A stretch of DNA of 64,000 nucleotides, from NCBI RefSeq assembly GCF_041929235.1, contig NZ_JBHFNP010000115.1, forward strand, positions 1 through 64,000. The letters run 5' to 3'. This document shows positions 8,730 through 18,549 of this stretch, in pieces. Position 1 is the first letter of the stretch. Each line of letters begins with the position of its first letter. Source of the stretch: Microseira sp041929235 (lineage in GTDB: Bacteria > Cyanobacteriota > Cyanobacteriia > Cyanobacteriales > Aerosakkonemataceae). The notes under the pieces were generated by a model. The model was not told the origin of the DNA. It saw only the letters and a list, made by a program, of their open reading frames with translations, and did no database searches. Both the position numbers and the translations under genes were made by a program.

Positions 8730-9456
8730 GGAACCTTTGCACAGATGGCACAGCCTTTTATTTTATCGGGAATTGCGGCAATCAATACGTTATTGTAAGT
8801 TTTTTATTAGTTTGCGTACGCCAGCGCTTCTCGATCAAGTTGCTGACTAATCCGTTTACCTTGAGCAACTATAAAACTGGTTTTGGTAATTGGTAACTGG
8901 TAATTGGTAATTGGATTCATTGGTAGTCTACTCTTGAAGTCATCAACCCGGTTTCTGAGTAGACGATTTTTCAGAGAACCCGGGTTTTTTTGCCAAGATT
9001 GCAACCGTATGAGGTACACCTGAGTTTGTCAAGCGCGCAGCATTAAGGGTGCTTGCACACCAAGCCAAAAGGCTGTACCTGACTCGAAAAGCAATCTGCT
9101 CAGGAATTATATCATGTCCGTTGAATCACCCGTAATAAAAACCTTCTCTTGTGCGTTTTCTTGTAGGGAACATCAATTGGTTAAAAGTTTTTTCACGCAG
9201 CTGTTGGATGTTCCCTACTCCTAATTTAGGGTAACGACCGGACATGATATTACGCGCGACAAGACCATCACCTTTGTTTCGACCTAGATTTCTAGTTTCC
9301 TTTCCCAAGGATTTTTCAGAGAAACTTTGGTGTTTGCCTAAGTCCTGCCGCTGTAAAGGTCGCCCCGAACGATGGGATTTGAGCTAACGCAAAAAAGTGA
9401 GAATTGCACTAAGTAATAGGTAATGGTAAAAGCAATTACCCATTACCCCTTACCAA
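8730..9456. other. 727-bp gap with dispersed repeats
   Basis: No convincing gene; short frames here translate repeat families. Contents: a GGTAATT-type tandem at about 8884-8914; an AACCCGGTTTCT pair near 8947-8990; a GTCAAGCGCGC / GGCTGTACCTGA element near 9014-9085 also found at 46.4 kb; a 27-bp sequence at 9310-9336 whose exact complement is at 13099-13125; and ATTACCCATTACC tandems at 9432-9475. Confidence 0.65.
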
Positions 9457-11958
9457 TTACCCATTACCCATTACCACATTGATAATTTTCTCATCGGCAT
9501 TGAGTTGGACAATCCGATCGCCCATCCCATCTTTCCCATAAAACTGTACCGACTTCACTCCGACGCGCACGACTCGCCGTTCGGTGACTAAAGTTACCTC
9601 CGCTGATTCTTTTGCCCCTACCATGCCAACTAAATTATCGATTCTGCCGATAAATTGCATCATCTGAGTCCCTATTTCGCCGATATTAACCAGTCGTAGG
9701 GCGCTAACTGGCATCCGTTTGGCATACCCTAATGAAGAGACTAGCAAGATATTTTCATTCGGAGAAAGGGTTAAACCGCCGACTAATTTTTCTTGCGATC
9801 GCAACCTTACTGCCTGTATCCCCTGGGCGGTTCTACCCATTATCGGCAATTGTTGCTCGTTAATTTGAAACCGCAACACGCGCCCGCCAGAGGTTGCCAA
9901 AATAACTTCTTGACGCTGGTTAGTCAGGCTAGCATAGCTGACTTTATCGTTATCTTTTAGCTTGATTAAAGTGATGCCCCGCGCGCTCAAACTGGCAATT
10001 TCTGTTGCGGGTAGTCGCTTAATCCGCCCCTGAGAAGTCAGAATTATTAAATCGGCATTGTCTAGTTTTTCCGGCAACAAAAAGTAAGTCGCAATTGTTT
10101 CGTTAGCCGCTTGCGCCCCATTGGGAAGTAACAAGGGTAACGGAGTCCCCCGACTTTGTCCAGAAGTTTGGGGAATGTCCTTTACTTTAACCGAATAAGC
10201 TTTACCGCTGTCGGTTATTATTACTAATTCTGCACCCGTATTAGACACCTGAGTTTTAACTGCAAAATCATCCCCCGTTTTTAGGGCAGTAGATTTTCCA
10301 TTCTTCGACAGTCGTCGCACATACCCTTTTTGAGTAAATTCTAAAACGACTTCTTCTTCTGGTAATGGGTCATTGGTAATTGGTAATTGGGGGGTGGCAT
10401 TTTTCGCTCCCCTGCTCTTATTCTCCTCTACTCCCTTGCTCGCTTGCTCCTCTACTTTTGCAGCTTTATGAATGCGAGTCCGACGCGCATCGCCGTATTT
10501 GCGTTTGAGGGCGCGCAAGTCTTTCTTTAAAGCTTTGAGGAGTTCGTGACGATCGCCCAACAACCGCTGCAACTCGTCAATTTTGGCAGATAATTCGTCA
10601 AACTCTGTCTGCAACTGCTGTCTTTCTAACCCCGTCAATCGTCGCAACGGCATCGATAAAATCGCATCGCACTGGCGATCGCTAAAATTAAATCTACTTT
10701 GCAGCGTTAATTTAGCGCTACTGCCATCGGGCGCATTTCTGAGAATATCAATCACCGCGTCTAACTGAGAAAGCGATGTGAGCAAACCTTCTACCAGATG
10801 GCGGCGTCTCTCTGCTTGTTCTAACTCGTGGGTATATTGACGAGTCAGGGTTTGCTCGCGGAAACTGAGAAATTCTTGTAATACCTGCTGCAAGCTTAAC
10901 TGACGCGGCTGTCCGTCTACCAACGCCAACATAATAGTGCCAAAGTTGCTAGAAAGTGCAGTTTGCTTGTAAAGCTGTTCTAGGACATCTTGGGGATTGA
11001 CCTCGCGTTTGAGTTCGATAACGACGCGCATCCCGTCGCGATCGCTCTCATCCCGCAAATCGGCAATGCCTTCAACTCGCCCCTGATTAACTAATTCTGC
11101 TACCTTTTCGATCCAGCCAGCTTTATTCACCTGGAAAGGCAACTCAGTCACTACAATAGCTTGTCTGCGATGCCGTCCCCGACTTCCCTGAATTTCCTCA
11201 ATTTTGATCGCACCCCGCACCGTAATGCTGCCTTTACCCGTCGAGTAAGCTTCCCGGATGCCTTCAATTCCCACAATTTCGCCCCCGGTGGGGAAATCTG
11301 GTCCTGGAATCAGTTCTAGCAGCTTCTCAAACGGCAATTCTGGGTTATCGATCAAGGCAATTAAACCATCCACCAGTTCCCCTAAATTGTGCGGCGGTAC
11401 GTTAGTTGCCATTCCCACCGCAATTCCCGCACATCCGTTGAGTAACAAAAACGGCAGTTGGGCAGGCAATACGCTTGGCTCTTGCTGGGAATTATCGAAG
11501 TTGCTGATAAAATCAACTGTAGCCTCGCCAATCTGCGACAGCATCGCCTCGTGACTGATGGGAGCAAGGCGGGTTTCCGTATACCGCATTGCCGCCGGAG
11601 GGTCATCATCCACCGAACCAAAATTACCATGTCCCCCCAGGAGGGGGTAGCGACAGGAAAAGTCTTGTACCATCCGTACCAGGGCGTCATAAACCGCCTG
11701 ATCGCCGTGGGGGTGATATTTCCCCAGCACGTCCCCCACCACGCGGGCGCACTTGCGGTAGGGACGATCTGGTGTTAATCCCAACTCGTGCATCGCATAT
11801 AAAATGCGACGATGGACGGGTTTCAACCCATCGCGAACATCGGGTAATGCTCTCCCAACGATGACACTCATGGCATATTCAAGATATGACCGTTGCATCT
11901 CGGTGTGCAGGGCAGTAGTGATGACTTGTCCCGAGAGAAGGTTTAGTTGTTTAGCCAT
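9457..11958 (-). CDS. gyrA: type IIA DNA topoisomerase subunit A (GyrA/ParC)
   Basis: The DNA-cleaving subunit of gyrase or topoisomerase IV. The N-terminal MQRSYLEYAMSVIVGRALPD, YHPHGDQAVYDALVRM and AAMRYTETRLAPI are diagnostic; Tyr126 is the cleavage tyrosine. The quinolone-region Ser/Thr is Gln87. Residues about 525-833 form the C-terminal wrapping blades (LEFTQKGYVRRLSK, IVILTSQ-type and GRTAQGIQAVRLR segments) after a charged linker. A canonical GyrA box (QRRGGKG) was not seen. Cyanobacteria often carry two such paralogs, so this may be the ParC-like one; the symbol is tentative. Length 833 is normal. The stop abuts an ATTACC tandem repeat that overlaps the last codons. Confidence 0.9.
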   Translation of the reverse strand: MAKQLNLLSGQVITTALHTEMQRSYLEYAMSVIVGRALPDVRDGLKPVHRRILYAMHELGLTPDRPYRKCARVVGDVLGKYHPHGDQAVYDALVRMVQDFSCRYPLLGGHGNFGSVDDDPPAAMRYTETRLAPISHEAMLSQIGEATVDFISNFDNSQQEPSVLPAQLPFLLLNGCAGIAVGMATNVPPHNLGELVDGLIALIDNPELPFEKLLELIPGPDFPTGGEIVGIEGIREAYSTGKGSITVRGAIKIEEIQGSRGRHRRQAIVVTELPFQVNKAGWIEKVAELVNQGRVEGIADLRDESDRDGMRVVIELKREVNPQDVLEQLYKQTALSSNFGTIMLALVDGQPRQLSLQQVLQEFLSFREQTLTRQYTHELEQAERRRHLVEGLLTSLSQLDAVIDILRNAPDGSSAKLTLQSRFNFSDRQCDAILSMPLRRLTGLERQQLQTEFDELSAKIDELQRLLGDRHELLKALKKDLRALKRKYGDARRTRIHKAAKVEEQASKGVEENKSRGAKNATPQLPITNDPLPEEEVVLEFTQKGYVRRLSKNGKSTALKTGDDFAVKTQVSNTGAELVIITDSGKAYSVKVKDIPQTSGQSRGTPLPLLLPNGAQAANETIATYFLLPEKLDNADLIILTSQGRIKRLPATEIASLSARGITLIKLKDNDKVSYASLTNQRQEVILATSGGRVLRFQINEQQLPIMGRTAQGIQAVRLRSQEKLVGGLTLSPNENILLVSSLGYAKRMPVSALRLVNIGEIGTQMMQFIGRIDNLVGMVGAKESAEVTLVTERRVVRVGVKSVQFYGKDGMGDRIVQLNADEKIINVVMGNG

Positions 11959-12167
11959 GAGTCTAATTCCTTATGAATACAAAAAAATAACAAAATTGGT
12001 CATGAGTCGTGGGTCATCGGTCATGGAGAGCGGTCGCCTTTGAACAACTGACTGCTCTTTAGGCGCATCTACTGACCAGCGATCAAGGACAAATGACTCT
12101 TTTCACAGTAGTATCAAACGGCAGAAGCAAGGGTGTCTTACTCTAAATTAAGTAAAAAGGAAAAGCC

Positions 12168-12566
12168 ATGAAGACTGTTCTGATTGTCGAAGACGATCCG
12201 ATAAATTATCGCGTTTTCTCCAAGATTCTCACCAAGCGGGGAGGTCTATCGGTTCAGGGAACCGAGGACGTGGAAGAGGTGATACAAATTGCCCAGTCCG
12301 GGAAAGCTGACTTGATTTTGATGGATGTTTCCCTGGCTCGCAGTGTATACCAAGGTCAGGCAGTTGATGGCATTAAGATCACCCAGATGCTCAAAGCTGA
12401 CCCCCAGACTGCCAACCTTCCTATTATCCTGGTCACAGCTCACGCGATGGAGGGCGATCGCGAAAACTTTCTCAAGCAAAGCGGTGCGGATGGATACATC
12501 TCTAAACCCGTGGTCGATCATCAAATGTTTGTGGATCAGATTATGGCACTGCTGCCCAAAGATTAA
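12168..12566 (+). CDS. single-domain response regulator
   Basis: A 132-residue CheY/DivK-like receiver with no output domain. Acidic pocket ED at 8-10, phospho-acceptor Asp53 (LILMDVSL), switch Thr in LVTAHA, Lys in YISKPVV. It probably relays phosphate between a histidine kinase and a partner protein; no kinase is adjacent, so the partner is unknown. Divergent from the gyrase gene. AAAAAGGAAAAGCC before the ATG gives a reasonable ribosome site. Confidence 0.92.
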   Translation: MKTVLIVEDDPINYRVFSKILTKRGGLSVQGTEDVEEVIQIAQSGKADLILMDVSLARSVYQGQAVDGIKITQMLKADPQTANLPIILVTAHAMEGDRENFLKQSGADGYISKPVVDHQMFVDQIMALLPKD

Positions 12567-13425
12567 GTAGCTTGTGCCCCACGGATCCCCCCAACCCCCT
12601 TAACCAGAAGATAGTGGCAAGAAGGCTCGCTTGTTGCCCCAAGCCAGCTTGCCCTTGTTATTAAGTACTTATGTACTATATTTAGCTGTTTGGGGCAAAT
12701 ACCGAGGGCGTTCTGGAGAAAAACCCTTTCTGCCAGGGTCGGTAGCCAAATTTTGCTACTGGGTTTTTGGCATCGGATAAATTACCATTTTTGCTGCTGC
12801 CGTGCAAGAGTGCAGATCGCTTTTGCCTTGGCTAGCAACGCTGCAAGCCTCCTATAGACAAGGGAGTTATTTCTGCCACGCTGCACTGACCGTATATTTG
12901 ATACTTTCTCTCGTGTAGCACGGCAGGTGCTTTTCCAGCCATTATTTTTAGCTTATTTTAACATTTTTGCGGTGGTTTTTAGCCGCAATCTTACTAATTA
13001 AAGTTGCTAGTTAATAGTTGTGACAGCGGTAATTGGTAATTGGTAATTGGTAATTTCCCAGTAGGATTACGATAGAGACTGAAGTATCAGGAATTACGCA
13101 AACACCAAAGTTTCTCTGAAAAATCGTCGCCAGAGAACTAGAGAGCGACGCAGAAACTTTGGTGATAAGATCGTCGCGGGTAAATCCTGAGTATTTGAGG
13201 AGAATTGGGTCAGAATTAGTATTAAAGATAATCGGTTTTTCTGCCCTGGAGAAGGTGCAGAGTTTCAGATAGAACAGCAAAATTGTCAGCAGCAAGAGGA
13301 GCGGGTGTGCAGGTGTGCAGGTGAAGTCAATTTAACTTGTTTTTTCCCTAGAAACGATCGCAATGCTGCTTAAATCCCTTGTACAATCCCACGTGCATAC
13401 CTGCCCACCTGCCCCTATGCTCAAC
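12567..13425. other. 859-bp gap, no gene recognised
   Basis: No ORF with family features. A possible hairpin with GTGCA/TGCAC and CCGTG/CACGG arms lies near 12790-12930, GGTAATT tandems occupy 13028-13055, and an inverted copy of the 9310-9336 sequence lies at 13099-13125. A ncRNA cannot be excluded, but none matches a family known to me. Confidence 0.5.
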
Positions 13426-14313
13426 TTACCGGGGAGGGCGTTGCTGTTGTTGCGCTCGCTGCTCTTGCGCTTGAGCAATTGTCGCTTGAATTCTGGGGGT
13501 AGCGAGGAGTTTTTGGGCATCTTGAATCAAGCGATCGCCCCAAAGATTTTCCTTTAAAAAGTCTACATTGGCGTAACGATCGTCGGAGCGCAGCGCGGCT
13601 TCTCCCAAGGCGATGCCTTGTTCGCGATCGCCTTTAGCATACAATGCCACGGCGAGCGCCAGTTGGGGTTCTGCGGCTTCCTTGTCAATTTCCACCGACT
13701 TGCGCCACATAGCTATCGCCCCGTCTATATCGCCTTGTTCGTATTTAATCAAGCCGATATTGGTCAGTGCAGGCCAAAATTTTGCTTCCGCCGCGATCGC
13801 TTTTTCATAAGATGCGATCGCTTCGGGAAACTTCCTTAACTTATAATAGGCGTTGCCCATATCAAATAACGCTTCCGGTACATTGGGTTTAATTTTTAAC
13901 CCAGCTTGGATTTCTGCGATCGCTTGTTCGTATAGCTGCTTTTGAAAGTAAGCCGATCCCAATGCAAACAAAATCGTCGATTCATTGGCATTCAAACTCT
14001 TCGCCTGCTGCAACGCGGCAATTCCTTTATCTATCTCATCGGATTGTAAATACAAGCCTCCCAACAAAAACCAAGCTTGAAAGTTCTTCGGTGCCAGCTG
14101 CGTTGCTAGCCTTGCCCGCGGCAGGGCCAGTTCGTATTGTTGAAATTGTGCCAACTGTGCTGCTTCCTGTGCCAAACTCAAACCCTGTTGCTCTAGCTGA
14201 GCCGAGTTGAGTTGCAGCGTGTGGGGTATTAATGCCTGCGCGGATGCAGGCTTGGTCATATTTAACAGACCAAACAGCAGGATAACAGAAAGCCAAGAAT
14301 TGCGATTGGGCAT
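13426..14313 (-). CDS. exported TPR-repeat protein
   Basis: 295 residues with a signal peptide (basic N-terminus, hydrophobic WLSVILLFGLLNM, cleavage near ASA-QA at about residue 25). About five or six tetratricopeptide units follow between residues 48 and 255, e.g. AWFLLGGLYLQSDEIDKGIA, ALFDMGNAYYKLRKFPEAIA and ALTNIGLIKYEQGDIDGAIA. The tail is Gln/Arg-rich (AQEQRAQQQQRPPR). TPRs are protein-protein scaffolds, so a periplasmic or thylakoid-lumen assembly role is likely but unproven. Confidence 0.88.
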   Translation of the reverse strand: MPNRNSWLSVILLFGLLNMTKPASAQALIPHTLQLNSAQLEQQGLSLAQEAAQLAQFQQYELALPRARLATQLAPKNFQAWFLLGGLYLQSDEIDKGIAALQQAKSLNANESTILFALGSAYFQKQLYEQAIAEIQAGLKIKPNVPEALFDMGNAYYKLRKFPEAIASYEKAIAAEAKFWPALTNIGLIKYEQGDIDGAIAMWRKSVEIDKEAAEPQLALAVALYAKGDREQGIALGEAALRSDDRYANVDFLKENLWGDRLIQDAQKLLATPRIQATIAQAQEQRAQQQQRPPR

Positions 14314-14903
14314 ATAGCCATTAAGACAAGAGGGTGTTTTCCAGCTTAAATCATAGTTGATTCACCAGGGCGAGGTAGATCTTGTTTGTGCAGGTGTGCA
14401 GGGGAAATTGGGAGATTGGGAAGGTGATGGAGGTGATGGAAGTGATGAACAGGACTTACCCACGAAGAGGCCATCACCTTTGTTTCAAGGTAGAGAAACC
14501 CGGTTTCTTTGCGTCAGTCCTGATGAAGATGGGGAAGAAATTACTTCCACTTCAAGAGAGGGGGGGATCTTCCTTGTCTTCTTTGTCTTCCTCTTCTTCC
14601 CATCTCCTCTGTCCACCTGCTCCTGGACCCACCTGCCCCTCTGCTCACCTACCCACCTGCCCAAGAGCCGCAGGTTTAGCCGATCGGGCGAAGCCGGATT
14701 CCCACCCCTAACCGTACTATGAGAATGGAACCGGAAACCGTTATCAAATCGTTAAGATTAAGAAAGATGAAGCAAAAAACGTCACGGTTTTCATCCCGAT
14801 TGGCTCGAAGAAGTCTGGATTATATAAACATAAGGCTGGAAAACGGACGCTTAGGGCAACTCGGCGAAAATGTTCCTTACTCCCTGCTCGGAAAACCAAG
14901 CCC
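14314..14903. other. 590-bp gap with repeats
   Basis: No supported gene. Around 14470-14525 is a repeat reading CCATCACCTTTGTTTC ... CGTCAGTCCTGATGA, related to copies near 9265 and 35070, with an AACCCGGTTTCT core. 14580-14660 is a pyrimidine-rich CCACCTGC tandem stretch. The 3' 150 bp should hold the promoter of the exporter genes; no clear box was assigned. Confidence 0.5.
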
Positions 14904-16970
14904 ATGCAACTCCCTTTAATTGGTAAAAAAGTTGACCAGCGGACACCTTGGGTCGTCGGGTTAGTCGCCGCAGGTCTGTTGGCTGCTTCTGGTGGCACTT
15001 ATGTGGCGCTGAATCGAGCAGCGCCCAAGACCGATGTGACGGCTTTAACCGTGCCGGTGGAATCGAAAAACCTCACCGTCAGGATTACTGCCAGCGGTAC
15101 AATCGTGCCAATTCAAAGCGTCAACATCAGTCCTAAAACTTCTGGGATTTTGCGAGAGTTGCTGGTAGAGCAAGGGGATAAGGTGCAGGCGGGACAAATC
15201 ATTGCCCGGATGGATAATTCCCAACTGCAAGCGCAGTTACTCCAAGCCAAAGCCAGCTTAGAGCAAGCCCAAGCCCAGTTGGCTAAAGTGCTTTCCGGGA
15301 GTCGTCCAGAAGAAATTGCCCAAGCTAGAGCGCGTCTAGCCGCAGCACAAGCTCAGTTAGCCGACGCGCAAGCGGGGAGTCGTCCGGAAGAAATAGCCCA
15401 AGCGCGCAGTCGTTTAGCCGCAGCCCAAGCGCAGCTAGCCCAAGCGCGTGCGGGGAGTCGTCCAGAAGAAATAGCCCAAGGGAGAGCGCGTCTAGCCGCA
15501 GCACAAGCGCAGCTAGCCGCAGCACAAGCGGGGAGTCGTCCAGAAGAAATAGCCCAAGCGCGCAGTCGTTTAGCCCAAGCCCAAGCGCAGCTAGCCGAAG
15601 CAGAAGCGGGGAGTCGTCCGGAAGAAATAGCCCAAGCTAGAGCGCGTCTAGCCCAAGCTCAAGCCCAGTTAACGGCGGCGAGAACTGCTAATCCCGAACA
15701 GATTGCCCAAGCTCAATCTCAAATACAAGCAGCCCAAGCACGAGTAGACTTAGCAAGCGAGCGTTTGAGTGCCAATCAATCTTTGGCACAGCAAGGAGCG
15801 ATTTCCCGCGATCGCTTGCAAGAGGTAATCTCAGAATACCGCACCGCACAAGCTAATTTGGAAGAAGCCAATCGCCGTCTGGCACAAGTCCAGAATGGCA
15901 CCTCGCCAGGGGAAATTGCTCAACGAGAAGCAGCGGTAAGAGAAGCGCAGCAAGCTTTAAATTTGGTGCTTTCCGGCACCAGACGCGAGGAAATTGCCCG
16001 CCGGGAAGCGGCGGTAAGAGAAGCGCAACAAGCTGTAAATTTGTTGCTTTCCGGCACCAGACGCGAGGAAATTGCCCAACGAGAAGCAGCGGTAAGAGAA
16101 GCGCAACAAGCTGTAAATTTGTTGCTTTCCGGCACAAGGCGCGAGGAAATTGCCCAACGAGAAGCAGCGGTAAGAGAAGCGCAACAAGCTGTAGATTTGT
16201 TGCTTTCCGGCACTCGAAAGGAAATAATTGCCCAGCGACAAGCGGCGGTAAAAGAAGCGCAGCAAGCATTAGATCAGCTGCAAAACGGTAGTCGCAGAGA
16301 AGATATTGCCCAAGCCGAAGCAACGGTAGCAGAAGCAAGGGGACGCTTGCAAGCAATTCAAGTGCAAATCGACGATACGATTATCCGCGCACCTTTCGCT
16401 GGCATCGTGACGCAGAAATACGCCAACGTCGGTGCTTTCGTGACGCCGACTACTTCAGGTTCTAGTTCCGCTTCTGCAACTTCTACTTCTATTGTGGCGA
16501 TCGCCAGGGGTTTAGAAGTCCTCGCCAGAGTCCCAGAAGTCAATATCGGACAAATTAAACTCAACCAACCAGTTGAAATTATCGCCGATGCCTATCCCGA
16601 CCAAACCTTTAAAGGTAGCGTCCGCTTAATTGCCCCCGAAGCAGTACTCGAGCAAAACGTTACTGCTTTCCAAGTACGAGCATCACTTGATACTGGGCAA
16701 GAAGCGCTCAGATCGGGAATGAATATCGATTTAACGTTCTTGGGTCAAGAATTACCCAATGCCCTCGTCGTACCTACGGTATCAATTGTGACTCAAAAAG
16801 GCAAGCAAGGCGTGATGGTACCGGACAAGGATAACAAACCCGAGTTTCGTCCCGTAACGATTGGGCCAACAATCGGCGACCAAACCCAGATTTTACAGGG
16901 AGTTAATCGGGGCGAGCGCGTATTCATCGACATGCCGAAAGATAGAAGACCAAAACCAGAGCTAGATTAG
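14904..16970 (+). CDS. HlyD/MacA-type periplasmic adaptor of an ABC exporter
   Basis: 688 residues. One N-terminal anchor (WVVGLVAAGLLAASGGTYVA, about 16-36); barrel and lipoyl half-motif TASGTIVPIQSVNISPKTSG and GDKVQAGQIIARMD (about 72-112); a very long alpha-hairpin (about 115-500); then the second lipoyl half and barrel (IIRAPFAGIVTQKYANVGAF) and a C-terminal membrane-proximal domain. The hairpin is made of 26-residue repeats: five of the GSRPEEIAQ type on the ascending arm, six of the GTRREEIAQ type on the descending arm, flanking a turn around residues 280-315. It is expected to link the inner-membrane permease encoded next to an outer-membrane channel. It forms a module with the two following genes. 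Confidence 0.93.
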   Translation: MQLPLIGKKVDQRTPWVVGLVAAGLLAASGGTYVALNRAAPKTDVTALTVPVESKNLTVRITASGTIVPIQSVNISPKTSGILRELLVEQGDKVQAGQIIARMDNSQLQAQLLQAKASLEQAQAQLAKVLSGSRPEEIAQARARLAAAQAQLADAQAGSRPEEIAQARSRLAAAQAQLAQARAGSRPEEIAQGRARLAAAQAQLAAAQAGSRPEEIAQARSRLAQAQAQLAEAEAGSRPEEIAQARARLAQAQAQLTAARTANPEQIAQAQSQIQAAQARVDLASERLSANQSLAQQGAISRDRLQEVISEYRTAQANLEEANRRLAQVQNGTSPGEIAQREAAVREAQQALNLVLSGTRREEIARREAAVREAQQAVNLLLSGTRREEIAQREAAVREAQQAVNLLLSGTRREEIAQREAAVREAQQAVDLLLSGTRKEIIAQRQAAVKEAQQALDQLQNGSRREDIAQAEATVAEARGRLQAIQVQIDDTIIRAPFAGIVTQKYANVGAFVTPTTSGSSSASATSTSIVAIARGLEVLARVPEVNIGQIKLNQPVEIIADAYPDQTFKGSVRLIAPEAVLEQNVTAFQVRASLDTGQEALRSGMNIDLTFLGQELPNALVVPTVSIVTQKGKQGVMVPDKDNKPEFRPVTIGPTIGDQTQILQGVNRGERVFIDMPKDRRPKPELD

Positions 16971-17004
16971 CTAATGGCTAATGGCTAATGGCTAATAGAA
17001 AATA

Positions 17005-17084
17005 GCAATTAGCAATTAGCAATTAGCAATTAGCAATTAGCAATTAGCAATTAGCAATTAGCAATTAGCAATTAGCAATTAGCA
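17005..17084 (+). repeat. GCAATTA heptamer array running into a start codon
   Basis: Eleven perfect GCAATTA units end as GCA-ATG, so the array occupies the whole ribosome-binding zone of the permease gene. GCTAATG variants precede it from about 16971. Confidence 0.95.
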
Positions 17085-18299
17085 ATGGACATTTTAGAAA
17101 GCGTAAAAATGGCGACGACTACCCTAACAGCAAATAAGCTGCGTAGTAGTCTGACAATGTTAGGAATTATCATCGGCAACGCTTCGGTGATTGCAATGGT
17201 GGGAATTGGACAAGGGGCGCAGCGGTTGGCATCCGAGCAATTTGAATCCCTTGGTCCTAACGTTTTGTTTATCCTTCCAGGTAATCAAAATGCCCAACGA
17301 AATCGAGACTTACCGAGAACATTGGTACTAGAAGATGCACAAGCGATCGCGCGCCAAGTACCCTCAGTTAGAGAAGTCGCACCGCAAATTCAAAGCCAAC
17401 AAACAGTAACTTATCGCAACAAAAATACCAGTACCCAAATATTTGGCGTCACGCCAGAATTCCTGACAGTACGCAGCTTTGATGTTGCCAAAGGAAGATT
17501 TATTAGCAACGAAGATATCAAAAGCAATAACCAAGTAGTCCTTCTAGGTTCGGATGTGGTTAATAAAATGTTTGGTAATAGCGATCCAATTGGGGAACGC
17601 ATCCGAATTAGAAATACCAGCTTTACAGTGATTGGAGTGATGCAACCCAAAGGTTCGTTTTTGGGAAGCAACCAAGACGATGCCGTGTATATTCCCCTCA
17701 CGACAATGGCGAACCGCCTGCGGGGTAGAACTTCTCCCTATGGACTTTTGGTAGATTTTATTGCGGTTTCGGCTAAAGATACCAATAGCATCGGTGCGGC
17801 ACAGTTTCAAATTGGCAATTTGTTGCGACTGCGGCACAAAATTACTAACCAAGATGACTTTACCATTAGAACTCAGCGCGACGTGCTGACAATTGTGGGT
17901 ACGATTACTAATGGGTTGACCTTGATGTTGGCAGCGATCGCAGGCATTTCCCTATTAGTAGGCGGCATCGGCGTCATGAATATTATGCTCGTTTCCGTTA
18001 CCGAACGCACCCACGAAATTGGACTGCGTAAAGCGATCGGTGCCACCGAACAAGATATCTTGATTCAATTTATGATCGAAGCAATTATTCTTTCCGCCGT
18101 CGGTGGTGCAATCGGTACTTTAATCGGCGTTGGCGGCGTCACCTTGGTGAGTGTCGTCTCTCCCTTAAAAGCAGGAATTTCACCCGCAGCAATTCTGGTT
18201 GCGACTGGCGTTTCTGGCGGAATTGGTTTATTCTTCGGCGTCGTTCCTGCGAGGCGCGCTGCAAAACTCGATCCGATTGTGGCATTAAGAAGCGCTTAA
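17085..18299 (+). CDS. MacB/FtsX-type ABC transporter permease
   Basis: 404 residues. One N-terminal membrane helix (TANKLRSSLTMLGIIIGNAS), a periplasmic MacB core (about 45-265, with LEDAQAIARQVPSV and IGERIRIRNTSFTVIGVM), and three C-terminal helices (about 275-300 GLTLMLAAIAGISLLVGGIG, 330-355, 365-385) with the family motif VTERTHEIGLRKAIGA. Such permeases drive mechanotransmission with a periplasmic adaptor rather than forming a classical channel. The upstream adaptor and downstream ATPase complete the exporter. No Shine-Dalgarno is visible because a heptamer array abuts the ATG. Confidence 0.94.
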   Translation: MDILESVKMATTTLTANKLRSSLTMLGIIIGNASVIAMVGIGQGAQRLASEQFESLGPNVLFILPGNQNAQRNRDLPRTLVLEDAQAIARQVPSVREVAPQIQSQQTVTYRNKNTSTQIFGVTPEFLTVRSFDVAKGRFISNEDIKSNNQVVLLGSDVVNKMFGNSDPIGERIRIRNTSFTVIGVMQPKGSFLGSNQDDAVYIPLTTMANRLRGRTSPYGLLVDFIAVSAKDTNSIGAAQFQIGNLLRLRHKITNQDDFTIRTQRDVLTIVGTITNGLTLMLAAIAGISLLVGGIGVMNIMLVSVTERTHEIGLRKAIGATEQDILIQFMIEAIILSAVGGAIGTLIGVGGVTLVSVVSPLKAGISPAAILVATGVSGGIGLFFGVVPARRAAKLDPIVALRSA

Positions 18300-18309
18300 A
18301 AATATAGCG

Positions 18310-18535
18310 GGGGCGGGTTTATATAAACAGTCTTTTATTCTATACGACATGGTTGGTAAAACCCGCCCCTACACAACTGATATCAAATCCCTTGGCATCG
18401 GAATTACAAATCTCTCTTCTCTTTCTCTGCTTCCTCTGCGCCTGGAGCGGTTCATTAATTAGCAATATGACAACTGGCGGGGCGGGTTTAGATAAACAGT
18501 CTGCTATCGTATAAATGGTTGGTAAAACCCGCCCG
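18310..18535. repeat. two copies of GGGCGGGTTT...AAACCCGCCC palindrome
   Basis: Copies at about 18310-18370 and 18479-18535, each with arms GGCGGGTTTA and GTAAAACCCGCC around ATAAACAGTC-type sequence. They lie between permease and ATPase genes. A related element is at about 60096-60160. Confidence 0.85.
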
Positions 18536-18549
18536 GGAAACAAAACACT

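Noticed and set aside
9126..9308. 60-codon minus-strand ORF
   Set aside because: It consists of pieces of dispersed repeats (ATCACCTTTGTTTC and CATGTCCG families); no family features.
14357..14722. 121-codon plus-strand ORF
   Set aside because: It runs through pyrimidine-rich tandem DNA and a dispersed repeat, giving low-complexity Ser/Pro/Phe-rich translation.
15290..16320. CRISPR-like regular repeats
   Set aside because: The 78-bp periodicity is coding (26 residues) with no unique spacers, and it lies in a normal adaptor gene.
15853..16356. Long minus-strand frames opposite the adaptor gene
   Set aside because: They are shadows produced by the repeats; the plus-strand adaptor explains the region.
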